This document shows, piece by piece, positions 9,013-18,541 of a DNA stretch of 64,000 nucleotides. The DNA is from Gimesia alba (lineage in GTDB: Bacteria > Planctomycetota > Planctomycetia > Planctomycetales > Planctomycetaceae), in contig NZ_CP036269.1 of NCBI RefSeq assembly GCF_007744675.1, forward strand, positions 372,001-436,000, given 5' to 3'. The notes beneath the pieces were generated by a model, which did not search any database, was not told the origin of the DNA, and saw nothing but the letters and a program-made list of their open reading frames with translations. The position numbers and the translations under genes are program-made. Position 1 is the first letter of the stretch; each line of letters starts with the position of its first letter.

Positions 9013-11027
9013 ATGCGCAGCGGACAATCGCGTTCACGATGCTCAGCCTGGAAGCTGCCATCTTTGGTATCTTGTCGGAAACGCTGTTTTTCTCTGCCAG
9101 TATCGTGATTCTGGCAGCATTATCGTACTTTCCCATTTTGCGATTTCCATTTTCGCGTCGTCAGGTCTTTTGGACGACCAGCCTGCTGGCCATATCGTTT
9201 ATGGTTAAATATATGCTCTCGCAGCATGAGTTCACCCTGGACCAAATGGCAATTCGAACGCCCTTAGCTTATGCGGCTGCACAGTTTGTCATGACCGTCC
9301 AACTCCGCCAGTTGTTTGATCATCACTTTGTTCCTTTTTTGCCCTATTCCTTTCCATTATTCGGCGTCGTTGTTTTTATTTTGACGGGGGATATCCTGAT
9401 TCACAGCTCGCGAGGTTTGTATTATCAGGTGCTGGTTTTCAGTTACGTGCTGTTAACGGGAGTCTTTTGCCAACTGGGCCATGCGGTTCGTAAGCAAAAG
9501 AAAAAACAGAACAAGAAATGGTCTGTCTATATCATACGTGCGAACGTCTTTGCTGTGGTCTGGCTATTAGGCTGGTTGACGGCGACGGGCTTAGATCGTT
9601 ACGAACGTGAGCTGGACCAGCTTTACTATCGCCTGATAGAGCCGCGCACTTCAGCAATTACCTCGCGCGCCGGTTTTTCCTCCATCTCAAAACTGGGCAG
9701 TTTAGCGAAACAGTTTGATTCCGGAGCCGAGCAAGTCCGCTTACGCGTCAAATCGACAGATGAACCGGGCTATTTACGCGGTCGTGCTTTTGTGCAGTTC
9801 TTTAACTCGGAATGGCATTCTGAGGTCGGGAATCACAACGCGCCGATCATCGCCGTCCCACCAGCGGGGGTCAATACCGACATCCTGCAAGAGGGAACCT
9901 GGTTCCAGATGGGGCAGGCGAATTCTTCCAGCTGGATCGAATTTCAAATCTGGACTGACGTGCCCGGACATATTTTTGCCCCCTTAAATACACCACTGGT
10001 CAATGCTGTCGCAGACAGTATGCAGTTCGACAGTCAGGATGTACTGACATCACGGTCACTGGAACGTGGTTATCCTTATTTGCTTTTTTTCCCACGCAAT
10101 CAACTCCCCCATCGGCCGGAGTCAGCACCGGCTCTAAAACGACTTTTACAACTTCCGTACGACATTTCTCCTGAAATCAAAGAACTGGCAGACCAGATCT
10201 TTGCCGGCTGTAAAACGTCTGCTGAGAAAATCGAACGCATTCAAACGTATTTTCCCAACAATTATCAATATGAATTGGGAATCTCAATTCCACGCGGCAA
10301 AGATCCACTGACTTATTTTTTACTGGAAAAGCCGAACGCGCATTGTGAATATTTTGCTTCAGGTACAGCTCTGTTATTAAGACTGGCAGGAGTTCCCTGT
10401 CGCTATGTCACAGGTTACGTCGTCCGCGAAAGAAATCACTATGATCAATTCTGGATTGCCCGCAACAGGCACGCACATGCCTGGGTCGAAGCCTGGGATG
10501 AGCAGCAAGGTTGGGTCACGGTTGAATCCACGCCCCCAGCCGGTCAGCCCGATTATTATGCACCCGGCTCTGCCAGACAGTATTGGGAATCCTTTATTGG
10601 TCAGTTTTCACGCCTGAAAATAGCCCTGCAGCAAGGGCAATGGATTCTGGCACTTTCAGAAGCACAACTTCCACTGGCACTACTGGTCTGTGGCGTTGCT
10701 CTCTGGTTTGGTTTTCGCTGGGGCATTCGCATTATTCGAAAACGGCTTCGGGCACGGGCCGCGTTTCGGGAAGAGCCTCTTCGGATTCAAGAATTACATT
10801 TACTGCTGGCACAGATGGATCGTCTGATGGGAAAACATCAGTTGGTTCGCAAGCCAGGTGAGACGTTGATGCAATTTTCGCGGCGTATTCACGATCAGAA
10901 TTTTTCTGAATGGTATGCCGCTTATGCCAGCACTCGCTTCATGCCGGAAAGTGCGGCTGCACAGGAACTTATTGTTCAGTTGAAACAGCAGTTACAGCAG
11001 TTTCGCAATCGAAAATCACTCGCCTGA
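9009..11027 (+). CDS. TgpA-like membrane transglutaminase-domain protein
   Basis: This 672-aa protein has several N-terminal membrane helices (to about residue 195, DUF3488-like), an extracytoplasmic domain, a transglutaminase-like core, another membrane segment near 553-575 and a cytoplasmic tail. The core holds the expected Cys in AHCEYFA (C446) and His in HAHAWVEAW (H490). Where the family usually has Asp in a D-x-TP motif, this protein reads V-E-S-T-P-P (E505). Bacterial homologues of this architecture act on envelope peptides or proteins. It is the third gene of the MoxR-DUF58-transglutaminase run and is coupled to the DUF58 gene. Confidence 0.9.
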   Translation: MNAQRTIAFTMLSLEAAIFGILSETLFFSASIVILAALSYFPILRFPFSRRQVFWTTSLLAISFMVKYMLSQHEFTLDQMAIRTPLAYAAAQFVMTVQLRQLFDHHFVPFLPYSFPLFGVVVFILTGDILIHSSRGLYYQVLVFSYVLLTGVFCQLGHAVRKQKKKQNKKWSVYIIRANVFAVVWLLGWLTATGLDRYERELDQLYYRLIEPRTSAITSRAGFSSISKLGSLAKQFDSGAEQVRLRVKSTDEPGYLRGRAFVQFFNSEWHSEVGNHNAPIIAVPPAGVNTDILQEGTWFQMGQANSSSWIEFQIWTDVPGHIFAPLNTPLVNAVADSMQFDSQDVLTSRSLERGYPYLLFFPRNQLPHRPESAPALKRLLQLPYDISPEIKELADQIFAGCKTSAEKIERIQTYFPNNYQYELGISIPRGKDPLTYFLLEKPNAHCEYFASGTALLLRLAGVPCRYVTGYVVRERNHYDQFWIARNRHAHAWVEAWDEQQGWVTVESTPPAGQPDYYAPGSARQYWESFIGQFSRLKIALQQGQWILALSEAQLPLALLVCGVALWFGFRWGIRIIRKRLRARAAFREEPLRIQELHLLLAQMDRLMGKHQLVRKPGETLMQFSRRIHDQNFSEWYAAYASTRFMPESAAAQELIVQLKQQLQQFRNRKSLA

Positions 11028-11230
11028 TGCTTCTAGCGGCAGATTTTGCAGGTCAAAATGGTCTTGGCAGCCAGCCCTGGTCTGGCTAGAATCCGACCCT
11101 CATCTCTCACTTCTCAATTGAAACATTCCAATTTTTGTACTTCACGACTTTAAAAGACGAGCAGAGTGTTCGCCTTGTTTGTGTGCGCGCCTGCTGACAA
11201 AACACTAGAAAAAGAAACGGGATTCTCTCA

Positions 11231-11440
11231 ATGAAAGTTCTCTCAAAAGTACTCATCATCGCGATCATTCCCAGCATGTCTCTTTTGGCTTCCGGATGTG
11301 AAATGCTTCCGCATGCGCTACAGCCCAGCCAATGGCATAAGCTGAATCGCGGACCGGCACCACGGCAGGATACTTATTTTTCCGTGCCTGACAATATTCC
11401 GGAGCTGGAACCGAGAATTTCGCTGGTGAGCGAGAAATAA
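11231..11440 (+). CDS. Small predicted lipoprotein, function unknown
   Basis: This 69-aa protein has a hydrophobic signal ending in a lipobox-like LLASGC (Cys23), so the mature lipoprotein would be about 47 residues. No family was recognised. The mature part is Pro-rich with a PEL-EPR segment and no Cys other than the anchor. It follows the transglutaminase gene by about 200 bases on the same strand and converges with the metallophosphoesterase-like gene. No strong ribosome site is seen before the ATG. Confidence 0.7.
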   Translation: MKVLSKVLIIAIIPSMSLLASGCEMLPHALQPSQWHKLNRGPAPRQDTYFSVPDNIPELEPRISLVSEK

Positions 11441-11495
11441 TATGATCCGTGCCTGTACTTCCTGACAACTTCGAAGCAGAACGCAGAGTGTACGT

Positions 11496-12650
11496 CTATG
11501 GTTTTGAAGACTTCCGTACTGAAGCGGGAAATCTCTGGCGGTCCAGAACTTCATTCTTCAAACTTTTCAGCTCAACGGTCATTGTTCCGGAGCTTCGTTC
11601 GCAGGTCAGAAGTAGATAGCTGTGCTTTCCCGCCAGAAACTGCGAGTGGGGATCTGCATACTGCGTACCTGTGCCGCTAAGGGATGTGTTATAATAAGTT
11701 AACCCGTCTAGTTCGGCCCGCTCGGCATAGTAACCAAAGCCGGTCACGCAGATGGTGCCTCTCTGAAACAACTGGTGCCAGCCTCCCCGAAGCTGGCTAC
11801 GGATATTCGCATTTCGCTCATTATAAAGCGTGACAACCTTTCCTGGAGCTTTGGTCGTGAGTGACTCATACCAGCGGTATTGATCGGAATTCCGGTCAAA
11901 CGCATGACAGGTTTGCCACGTTGTGCCGAAGTCCGAAATATGGTTGAAATCGAGGCCGATGAAGCGGAGATCAAACTGCGGGAGATCAAAGTGCCATTTC
12001 CATTCCTCATCGGGCAGTTCAAAGAAGCGCCGAAACGCGGTCGCTTCCACATCATAGACTGCATGCGCGGGTGGTGTTTTATCACGCGGATGAACCTCGC
12101 GGTCATGATTTCCCAAAATCGGCATGAAGGGCGTCGATTGAAATAACTCCGGGTACGTCTCTATTAACTCGATGTATGGTTTGATGCACTTGCGCTGCCC
12201 GACTCCACAAGTCTGCCAGAGATTGCGGATGTTATCTCCTGCGGTCAACAGCAGGTGCACATCTTCTTTGATCAGACTGGATAAGTCGGGTTTTGACTGC
12301 CAGTCGGCGACAATCGCGACCCGGAGAAGATCAGTCGGATACGCTTTAAAAGTATTGATCGCAGACTGCTGTGTGCCTGTTTTTACCGAGTAATGATATG
12401 TTGCGTTTTGATGCGCAAGAGGGACTTCAACGTGATGTAGTGTTGTCGCTTCTTCCAGCCGAACGGTGTCCATCGACTCGGGCGATAAACCATAACGTAC
12501 GATTGAATCGCCGGGCTGTTCAGTCAACCAGTTCACAACGATCTTGTCTGGCTGGTTCGATTTGTGAGTCAGCCAGATGCGTTGAATCTCAGTGGCAGAA
12601 ACCGTTTGCGTCACAAAACTAATACAAAGGAAAAACAGCAGAGTTCGCAT
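11496..12650 (-). CDS. Secreted metallophosphoesterase-like protein, probably lacking part of the metal site
   Basis: This 384-aa protein has a signal peptide (about 1-19), then a fibronectin-III-like region of the kind that precedes purple acid phosphatases, then a calcineurin-like phosphoesterase domain. GDN (138-140) and GNHD (180-183) are intact. The first motif reads D116-W-Q rather than D-x-H or D-x-G. The late histidine motifs are altered: the first reads LYNER, and the GHxH position reads G304-F-G-Y. Two to four metal ligands therefore appear missing, so it may be catalytically dead or use another geometry. It lies downstream of the Gfo/Idh gene on the same strand but behind a terminator. 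Confidence 0.82.
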   Translation of the reverse strand: MRTLLFFLCISFVTQTVSATEIQRIWLTHKSNQPDKIVVNWLTEQPGDSIVRYGLSPESMDTVRLEEATTLHHVEVPLAHQNATYHYSVKTGTQQSAINTFKAYPTDLLRVAIVADWQSKPDLSSLIKEDVHLLLTAGDNIRNLWQTCGVGQRKCIKPYIELIETYPELFQSTPFMPILGNHDREVHPRDKTPPAHAVYDVEATAFRRFFELPDEEWKWHFDLPQFDLRFIGLDFNHISDFGTTWQTCHAFDRNSDQYRWYESLTTKAPGKVVTLYNERNANIRSQLRGGWHQLFQRGTICVTGFGYYAERAELDGLTYYNTSLSGTGTQYADPHSQFLAGKHSYLLLTCERSSGTMTVELKSLKNEVLDRQRFPASVRKSSKP

Positions 12651-12675
12651 GGAAAGTCATTCTCTTTGAGTTGGA

Positions 12676-12712
12676 AAATAAGGGAGCCGGCACTTTACCG
12701 GCTCCCTTATTT
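12676..12712 (-). terminator. Rho-independent terminator of the Gfo/Idh gene
   Basis: Perfect 15-base arms lie at 12676-12690 and 12698-12712 with a 7-base loop. The GC-rich core (GGGAGCCGG) is flanked by A/T ends that give a short U run on the minus transcript. The element separates the Gfo/Idh gene from the following phosphoesterase-like gene. Confidence 0.8.
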
Positions 12713-12748
12713 GTTAAATATTTGATTACTGAGAATAGTCTGATGGGA

Positions 12749-14032
12749 TCAGACTTTGGGCTCCCAGCCTGGCTCGTATTCCCGTGCCCACATTGCCATG
12801 GCGGCCTGGTCGTTCTGAATATGACCGTTCTTGGGATCACAGGTCATCGTACGACCTGTGCGGTGGGCAATATTGCCGATGTGGCATAGCAGCGTGCTCT
12901 TGTGGCCAATTTCAATTTCGGCATTCAGACTCATCGGCTCATTATTACGAATCGCGTCAATGAAGTTTTGAGCATGCTCGCTCATCCCCTGATTGCCGTC
13001 TACTTTTTCGATTTCTTTGTCCTTGGCGTCCAGAATGCGGTAACCACCGGATGTGCCGATGATCAGGTTTCCTTTGCTGCCGAAGAAGGTCACAAAGTCA
13101 TTCTTGTGACGATTGCAACTGGTTCCCTGCCAGGTGATCTGTTTGTTGCCGTCGAATTCGTAAGCTACGACATGGGTGTCTGGTGTTTGTTGATCGTCAT
13201 CAAAGGCATAGCGGCCACCACTGGAGACAACACGTGTCGGATAATCGACGTCCAGCCCCCAACGGCAGAGATCCAAAGAGTGAACGCCGTTATTTCCCAG
13301 TTCGCCATTGCCATATTTCCAGAACCAGTGCCAGTTATAATGGATCAGGTTGTCTACATATTTCTGACGGGGAGCCGGTCCCTGCCACAGATCATAGTTC
13401 AGTTCGCTGGGAACAGAAGCAGGTTTACCGGTTCCGATGGAACCACGGGCACTCTGGTAATAGGCACGTGCCAGATAGACATCGCCGATCACACCTTCTT
13501 TGACTTTCTGAATCCCTTCCATGATGGATTCACTACTACGACGCTGGCTTCCCATCTGGACGGCCCGTTTGTTTTTGCGGGCAGCAGCCACCATCATTTC
13601 GCCTTCTTTGGGATTATGACTACAGGGCTTTTCCACATATACATTCTTACCTGCCGAACAACCCAAAATCGTAGCCGGTGAATGCCAGTGGTTCGGAGCA
13701 GAGACGATCAAAGCATCAACGTCTTTGTCGTCAAGAATCTTGCGGAAATCGCCAATGGCTTGTGGCGCTTTCTTAGTCGCTTTCTCAACAGTCTTGGCTG
13801 CTTTGTCGGCTCGAGTTTCATCGGTGTCACAGACATATTTGATTTCAACTCCGTCCAACGCACCGAAGGTTTTCGCCAGAGCCAGGCCGCGTTGCATCCC
13901 CATGATTCCAATGGTGACTTTTTTGCTGGGGGCTTTATTGGCGGCTGAGAGAATCGCAGGGGCGGCGATACCGGCAGCAGAGGCTGCTACTGTTTGCCCT
14001 AAAAAAGTGCGACGATTGACAGAATCGGACAT
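12749..14032 (-). CDS. Gfo/Idh/MocA-family oxidoreductase with Tat signal
   Basis: This is a 427-aa protein. The twin-arginine signal NRRTFLGQ (residues 6-13) precedes a hydrophobic stretch ending near AILSAA. An NAD(P)-binding Rossmann domain follows (IGIMGMQRGLALAK, a variant of GxGxxG, at about 42-55), then the conserved VEKPCSHN motif whose Lys is the usual catalytic residue, and the C-terminal beta-sheet domain with GNNGVHSLDLCRWG. Family members oxidise or reduce sugars or inositols with NAD(P). Export through Tat suggests the cofactor is bound before secretion, a common planctomycete variant. Substrate unknown. Confidence 0.92.
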   Translation of the reverse strand: MSDSVNRRTFLGQTVAASAAGIAAPAILSAANKAPSKKVTIGIMGMQRGLALAKTFGALDGVEIKYVCDTDETRADKAAKTVEKATKKAPQAIGDFRKILDDKDVDALIVSAPNHWHSPATILGCSAGKNVYVEKPCSHNPKEGEMMVAAARKNKRAVQMGSQRRSSESIMEGIQKVKEGVIGDVYLARAYYQSARGSIGTGKPASVPSELNYDLWQGPAPRQKYVDNLIHYNWHWFWKYGNGELGNNGVHSLDLCRWGLDVDYPTRVVSSGGRYAFDDDQQTPDTHVVAYEFDGNKQITWQGTSCNRHKNDFVTFFGSKGNLIIGTSGGYRILDAKDKEIEKVDGNQGMSEHAQNFIDAIRNNEPMSLNAEIEIGHKSTLLCHIGNIAHRTGRTMTCDPKNGHIQNDQAAMAMWAREYEPGWEPKV

Positions 14033-14213
14033 AGTCTGGTTCTCCGTTGATTTGGGAGTAAAGGGATGGCGGGATTGAAGTATAAAACAAAACGTATTCT
14101 AACCGCTTTTCGAAGCAATGAACACGATAAAAACAGGCATGATGGCAATTTGTTAAAAAAACTAATTATATAAGTCGGCATTGATTAAACTGGGGAGAGG
14201 ATGACTAAAACGA

Positions 14214-16100
14214 CTAAGCTTTTCTGATGTAATGGGCGGCAAAACTGCGGATATTTTGCCCGTTCAGGACATGAAACATCTGTAATTGTTGAATCGTCTC
14301 CTGGCTGAAACGTCCCAGTGGGACGTGGATCAGTTTTTTCTGATAGCGTTTCGCCAGACGTCGCCATCCGGCACCAGGTGGCGCCTCACTAAGCAAGGCG
14401 ATATGTGATTCTTCACTATAATGGCAGGCGGCCACCAGCAGTCGTTCTTCCAATGTATCAACAAAGTCAAATTGCACGTCGTTCCAGATATCGTAAACCG
14501 GACGTGGCGGAAACAGAAACAGGGCGCCCCCATAAGTTGCCATACCAATGCCCGGCCCTACCATTTCCTTGCGATAGTCTGTTGCAAAAAAAGCCAGCGT
14601 TGATTCGTCCTGATGCTCGGCGTGCCAGGTGAGTCGATAGGGATAGTCTCTCGGATCAGCGGGTGAATCAAACAGCATGATCACGCAATCCAGCCGACCG
14701 CGACTGGGAGGCAGGACTTTGACATGAATTTCCCCCGTGTGCCAGTTTCGCAATGTTTCGCGCAGGTCAAGACCGTCTTTCATGCTGGTCGTAAATTTCT
14801 CGGTTCGTGCCAGATCGACTCCGAGCAGTGAGAGGGCATGGTCTTTGACACTCGTGCGAAATTTCTCAATGGCGACATCTTCCGGCGGCCAGCTACATTG
14901 TTTGTACGGATCCCAGTTCATTTCCCATTCCTCCTGTTTCGGCTTGGGAGGTTTGGGAATCAGTTCACAGCTGCGCCAGGAAATCGGGTTGCCCGGGAGA
15001 CGATTACTGAGCTCAACCATGGTCCCGTTGGGAAGCTGTGCCTGCTCAATTCCGAAGCTGAGTTTTTCGAATGGCAGCAAATGCACGAACGGATATTCGC
15101 GGGCCGTTTCTGCCACTTGAATGGCAAACTGATCGCCGGCGACTTGCTGAGCTGCTTTTACCAGAGTATACAGATCGGGAGTAATGCGGCGTTCGATGAG
15201 TGACAGGTTGCGAACATATCGAAAATAGACCGAGAGCAGTTTCGGTGTGATCTTGCGGCCACGTGACTTCAGCTCAAGGCGATAGCGATCCCGGGCGGTC
15301 AGTGCCAGTTCTTTGATTCCATCGACAGACAGATTTTCATCATCTTCCAGTTCAGAGCGAGCTGCTTCGTACAGGCCTGTAATATAAGGCAGTTCGCCCA
15401 GCATAAATAACAGCGTTTCGGAGTCCGCACTATAAATCGTGGTGTCGTTGACCGCTTCATCTTCGACTTCCAGCGGAAGTTGATCGATATAGGCGTCGTG
15501 AATCCAGGGCCAGTCAGAAAGCGAGCAGACCAGCAAAATAGATTTGTACTTTTTTTCCAGTTCCCGCAAACGATGGGCCATCATGGCACAGCGGTCCAGA
15601 GGTTGCCCTTCCGGTAATTTGTTCAACGCCGGCAGCACCGCTGCGGAAAACTTTTCGAGAGGGACTTTTTTTAATGCATACGGGTCAGGCAATGAAGCGG
15701 AGATGCTCTCAAAGCGTTGTGTTTCCAGGTCGATAAAATGACGGTCGATGCGTTCCATCATCGCGATGCGGAGCGCCGCAATGACTCCCTGACAGGGATC
15801 AATGGGCACATAACTGAAGACGCGCTGGTTTTCGTCCTCATCGTCGTCCTCTTCTTCCCAGGGGGCAGAGCCGGTAATCGGGGGCTCTTCCTGCAGAACC
15901 GCGGTAATACTGGGAAGGAATGTAATCGCCCGTTCGACATTGCTTTGAAATGAAGGGGGCAACGGAACCGCCAGACAATCAAAGTCATTGTTCAGCATGA
16001 CCCGGCGAACTTCAATCGCAAAGTCACCGCTCCCGTGGATTAAAGGTAAAACAGAAATCCGGGGGCTGATCTTCAAAAAACTGGAATGAGGGGCTGTCAT
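14214..16100 (-). CDS. Large conserved-looking protein of unknown function, TraB/DUF5682-like N-terminus
   Basis: This is a 628-aa soluble protein with no signal peptide or membrane segment. I do not recognise it as a named family. The N-terminus LPLIHGSGDFAIEVRRVM (about 18-35), then LAVPLPPSF, then an acidic patch (about 82-91), then YVPIDPCQGVIAALRIAM and a following FIDLET, has the same order of elements as TraB/DUF5682-type domains: an H-G-S-G loop, a helix, a strand ending in a Pro-rich turn, and a strand with FID. That similarity is only by eye. The rest contains SILLVCSLSDWPWI and a C-terminal CHYSEESHIALLSEAPPG region. The next gene upstream is a dehydrogenase 60 bases away, so the two may be co-transcribed. 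Confidence 0.8.
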   Translation of the reverse strand: MTAPHSSFLKISPRISVLPLIHGSGDFAIEVRRVMLNNDFDCLAVPLPPSFQSNVERAITFLPSITAVLQEEPPITGSAPWEEEDDDEDENQRVFSYVPIDPCQGVIAALRIAMMERIDRHFIDLETQRFESISASLPDPYALKKVPLEKFSAAVLPALNKLPEGQPLDRCAMMAHRLRELEKKYKSILLVCSLSDWPWIHDAYIDQLPLEVEDEAVNDTTIYSADSETLLFMLGELPYITGLYEAARSELEDDENLSVDGIKELALTARDRYRLELKSRGRKITPKLLSVYFRYVRNLSLIERRITPDLYTLVKAAQQVAGDQFAIQVAETAREYPFVHLLPFEKLSFGIEQAQLPNGTMVELSNRLPGNPISWRSCELIPKPPKPKQEEWEMNWDPYKQCSWPPEDVAIEKFRTSVKDHALSLLGVDLARTEKFTTSMKDGLDLRETLRNWHTGEIHVKVLPPSRGRLDCVIMLFDSPADPRDYPYRLTWHAEHQDESTLAFFATDYRKEMVGPGIGMATYGGALFLFPPRPVYDIWNDVQFDFVDTLEERLLVAACHYSEESHIALLSEAPPGAGWRRLAKRYQKKLIHVPLGRFSQETIQQLQMFHVLNGQNIRSFAAHYIRKA

Positions 16101-16160
16101 AATGGATGCGTCCAGTTTCTTGCTGCTGAGAGTGCCAACCTGCTTGCTTCATCAGAAGAG

Positions 16161-17150
16161 TTAACGCGACCATTTCCAGTCTGTTGTGTTTTTCAAATTC
16201 ACAACACACTCTTCAGGCCATTCTCCCTGATACAATTTTACGATATTCTGAGCCGCCATCGCATACGCGTCGCGGTGCGATTCCTGATCCAGTCCACCGA
16301 TGTGACAACTCAACAATACATTTTCCAGTTTGATCAGTGGACTTTCAACAGGCAATGGCTCTTTTTTGTAAACATCCAGACCTGCAGCACGTAAATGGCC
16401 AGACTCAAGGGCTTCGACGAGCGCCTCTTCATCCACAAGGCCACCTCGAGCGGTATTGATCAGGACGGATCCAGACTTCATTTTAGCCAGTGTGTCCCGA
16501 TTAATGATGTCGATCGTGTCGGGAGTCACGGGGAGATGCAATGTGACATAATCCGATTGAGTTAACAGAGTATCCAGATCGACGAGTTTGATCTGATGTT
16601 CGTCAGCAAAGGCTTGATTGGGAAAAGGTTCGTAAGCCAGTACCTGCATGCCCATCCCGATGGCGCGCGTGGCGACTGCCTGGCCAATTCGTCCCAGACC
16701 CACAATGCCGATGGTGCTGCCCCAGACGCGCGGCGTTAAAGCTCGTTCCCATTGCCCGCTCCGCACGGCACGATCTTGTGAACGCGTTAAACGGGCAACA
16801 CCCATCAACAGTGCAAACGCCTGTTCGGCTACTGAGTGATGATTTACACCCGGAGTAATTGTGACTGCAATTCCCAGTTCATCGCAGGCATCTAAATCGA
16901 CGGCATCATATCCGACCCCGTAGCGTGAAATGACTCTCAGGTCCGGGAGCTGTTCCAGAATGTCCCGAGTATATAATTCCGCACCTGCCAGAATCGCCTC
17001 GAAGCCTTGTACCTGTTCTAAAACGCGATCTGGCTCTTTACGCAGGTCCACTTCGTTCGGGACGATGGCCACTTCAAATCCACCCCCTTGCAGAATTTCA
17101 AAATGCGGGCCAAATTCACACATTTTCGCAGTACAAATCGTTCGAGGCAT
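16161..17150 (-). CDS. D-2-hydroxyacid dehydrogenase (phosphoglycerate dehydrogenase family)
   Basis: This is a 329-aa protein of normal length for the family. The NAD-binding motif is GLGRIG (151-156). The catalytic residues are present: R235 in INTARGG, E264 in DVYKKEP, and H283 in SCHIGG. The family reduces 2-keto acids or oxidises D-2-hydroxy acids with NAD(P). SerA-type ACT domains are absent, so this is not full-length serine-pathway SerA, and the substrate is open. The unknown 628-aa gene follows 60 bases downstream. Confidence 0.92.
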   Translation of the reverse strand: MPRTICTAKMCEFGPHFEILQGGGFEVAIVPNEVDLRKEPDRVLEQVQGFEAILAGAELYTRDILEQLPDLRVISRYGVGYDAVDLDACDELGIAVTITPGVNHHSVAEQAFALLMGVARLTRSQDRAVRSGQWERALTPRVWGSTIGIVGLGRIGQAVATRAIGMGMQVLAYEPFPNQAFADEHQIKLVDLDTLLTQSDYVTLHLPVTPDTIDIINRDTLAKMKSGSVLINTARGGLVDEEALVEALESGHLRAAGLDVYKKEPLPVESPLIKLENVLLSCHIGGLDQESHRDAYAMAAQNIVKLYQGEWPEECVVNLKNTTDWKWSR

Positions 17151-17280
17151 AACAGATATTTTCTATCGATGAAGTCTTAAAATACGAGAAAAGCAGTACT
17201 GCCACTCTAGCGAAACCGCGCCTCTGCTGACAACGTTCCCAAGGCGAAAAAACAAAATGCCCGTAAATCCTTAAGTCACT

Positions 17281-18462
17281 TTAAAAGAACCGTTCCGCAC
17301 TTTTGACTGTGGCTGGATCTTCGTTACGCAATTTGTCGAGTCGTTGTCTTGCTTTTTCCACGGTGGCTGCATCGGGGCCTTCCCCGGATTGCTGCTTCCC
17401 TTTTGCGGCGACCATCAGATACCTGATGATCGCTTTTTTTACGGACCGGTTTTGATAGTCCTCTTGACCGTACAATTCCATCAGACGATCCATCACACTC
17501 CAGTCTTCCCAGCGGGCAAGGTTTGCCACAGCAAGGTCGGCCAGTTCGGGGCGATCCAGCAGTAGCCGCATTGATGCGCGTAGTCGGTCTTTTTTGATAT
17601 TGTGATTACCGAAAGTCCAGATGAAGGAAAGTGCCTGCATGGCTGCATAGGTTTCACTAAATGCAACCTCCTTAGCGCGGAACTTACTCTGCTCGATTTT
17701 CGTCAGTCCTTCTGCACCTGTTAACATCAGGTAGCCCGAGATTAAGCCACCAATGCCCAGTCGCAATTCTTCAGCCGGTTCATTGATTTTCTGTTCCATG
17801 AACGCGATTTCAGATTCCTGGCCACACAGGCCCATTAATAAACCATACAGACCGAGCCGCGGAACGGGGGTCTTCGAACTGGCAAGCCAGCTCTGAAGTT
17901 TTTCTCGCGGAAGCTCTTGGGCCAGTGGAGTAATGTGTTCGAAGGGCGCGTTTGCGAATTCGGCAAAGGCGTCGTTGGCAATCGTCTGGTCCGGGTGTTC
18001 CAGGAATTTGAGAAAATACTTCAGCCGTTGGGTGGTTGCCTGTTCCAGGCCGGGTGCCTGCGTGATATAGCGGAAACTGGCTTCAGTCACTTCGATTGGA
18101 TCATCCCACTTGATCTGGGCTCCCCGGCTTCCAAGCAGCAAAAACAGAGCCCCGGTTTTGCCAGGATAATGCCGCTGGATGGTGACTCGAGTGCCTGCTT
18201 TGAAATTCGCATTCTGGGGCTGACGGACGAGTTCTTTGATTTCAAAGACCGTTTTTCCTGATTGTTCCAGCGTTCCCTCTTCTGCTTCCACCCAGCTTGC
18301 CAGTACAGCAACATCAGCTTGCGAGAGCTGTTCGGTTAAGGGCTTAGATGGGCCAGGGCAGAACGGGCATGCTCTGAGATTCTGTGCAGAGATGATGACC
18401 AGTAGGCCACACACCAGAACGGAGAAAGAGCGAAGTACTAATTTTTGTTTCAGAGCATGCAT
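17281..18462 (-). CDS. Exported CPFC-motif protein with helical repeats, copy 1
   Basis: This 393-aa protein has a signal peptide of about 31 residues followed at once by C32-P-F-C35. A beta-rich stretch follows (about 40-130, with TVFEIKELV and GTRVTIQRH) and then a helical part resembling HEAT-type repeats (LGLYGLLMGLCGQES, LLLDRPELADLAVANLARWEDW). It is a full-length paralogue of the next gene upstream (18542-19732), with the CPFC cysteines at the same residue numbers. I know no function; a CxxC next to the mature N-terminus could bind a metal or form a redox disulfide. LRAC at the cleavage site only loosely resembles a lipobox. Confidence 0.82.
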   Translation of the reverse strand: MHALKQKLVLRSFSVLVCGLLVIISAQNLRACPFCPGPSKPLTEQLSQADVAVLASWVEAEEGTLEQSGKTVFEIKELVRQPQNANFKAGTRVTIQRHYPGKTGALFLLLGSRGAQIKWDDPIEVTEASFRYITQAPGLEQATTQRLKYFLKFLEHPDQTIANDAFAEFANAPFEHITPLAQELPREKLQSWLASSKTPVPRLGLYGLLMGLCGQESEIAFMEQKINEPAEELRLGIGGLISGYLMLTGAEGLTKIEQSKFRAKEVAFSETYAAMQALSFIWTFGNHNIKKDRLRASMRLLLDRPELADLAVANLARWEDWSVMDRLMELYGQEDYQNRSVKKAIIRYLMVAAKGKQQSGEGPDAATVEKARQRLDKLRNEDPATVKSAERFF

Positions 18463-18497
18463 TCCCGATCCTTCGGGTAATTGAAGCAGAGTGAAGT

Positions 18498-18521
18498 GAG
18501 CGTCATTTCCTTATGACGCTC
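18498..18521 (-). terminator. Hairpin between the two CPFC paralogues
   Basis: Perfect 9-base arms lie at 18498-18506 and 18513-18521 with a 6-base loop, just past the stop of the upstream paralogue. There is no U run after the stem on the minus strand, so it may be a weak terminator or an mRNA-stabilising hairpin. Confidence 0.5.
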
Positions 18522-18541
18522 TTGGTGGAATCTTTCGCGTC

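Noticed and set aside
12902..13681. 259-codon open frame on the plus strand
   Set aside because: It lies wholly antisense to the well-supported Gfo/Idh gene, is hydrophobic without signal or family motifs, and is best explained as a shadow frame.
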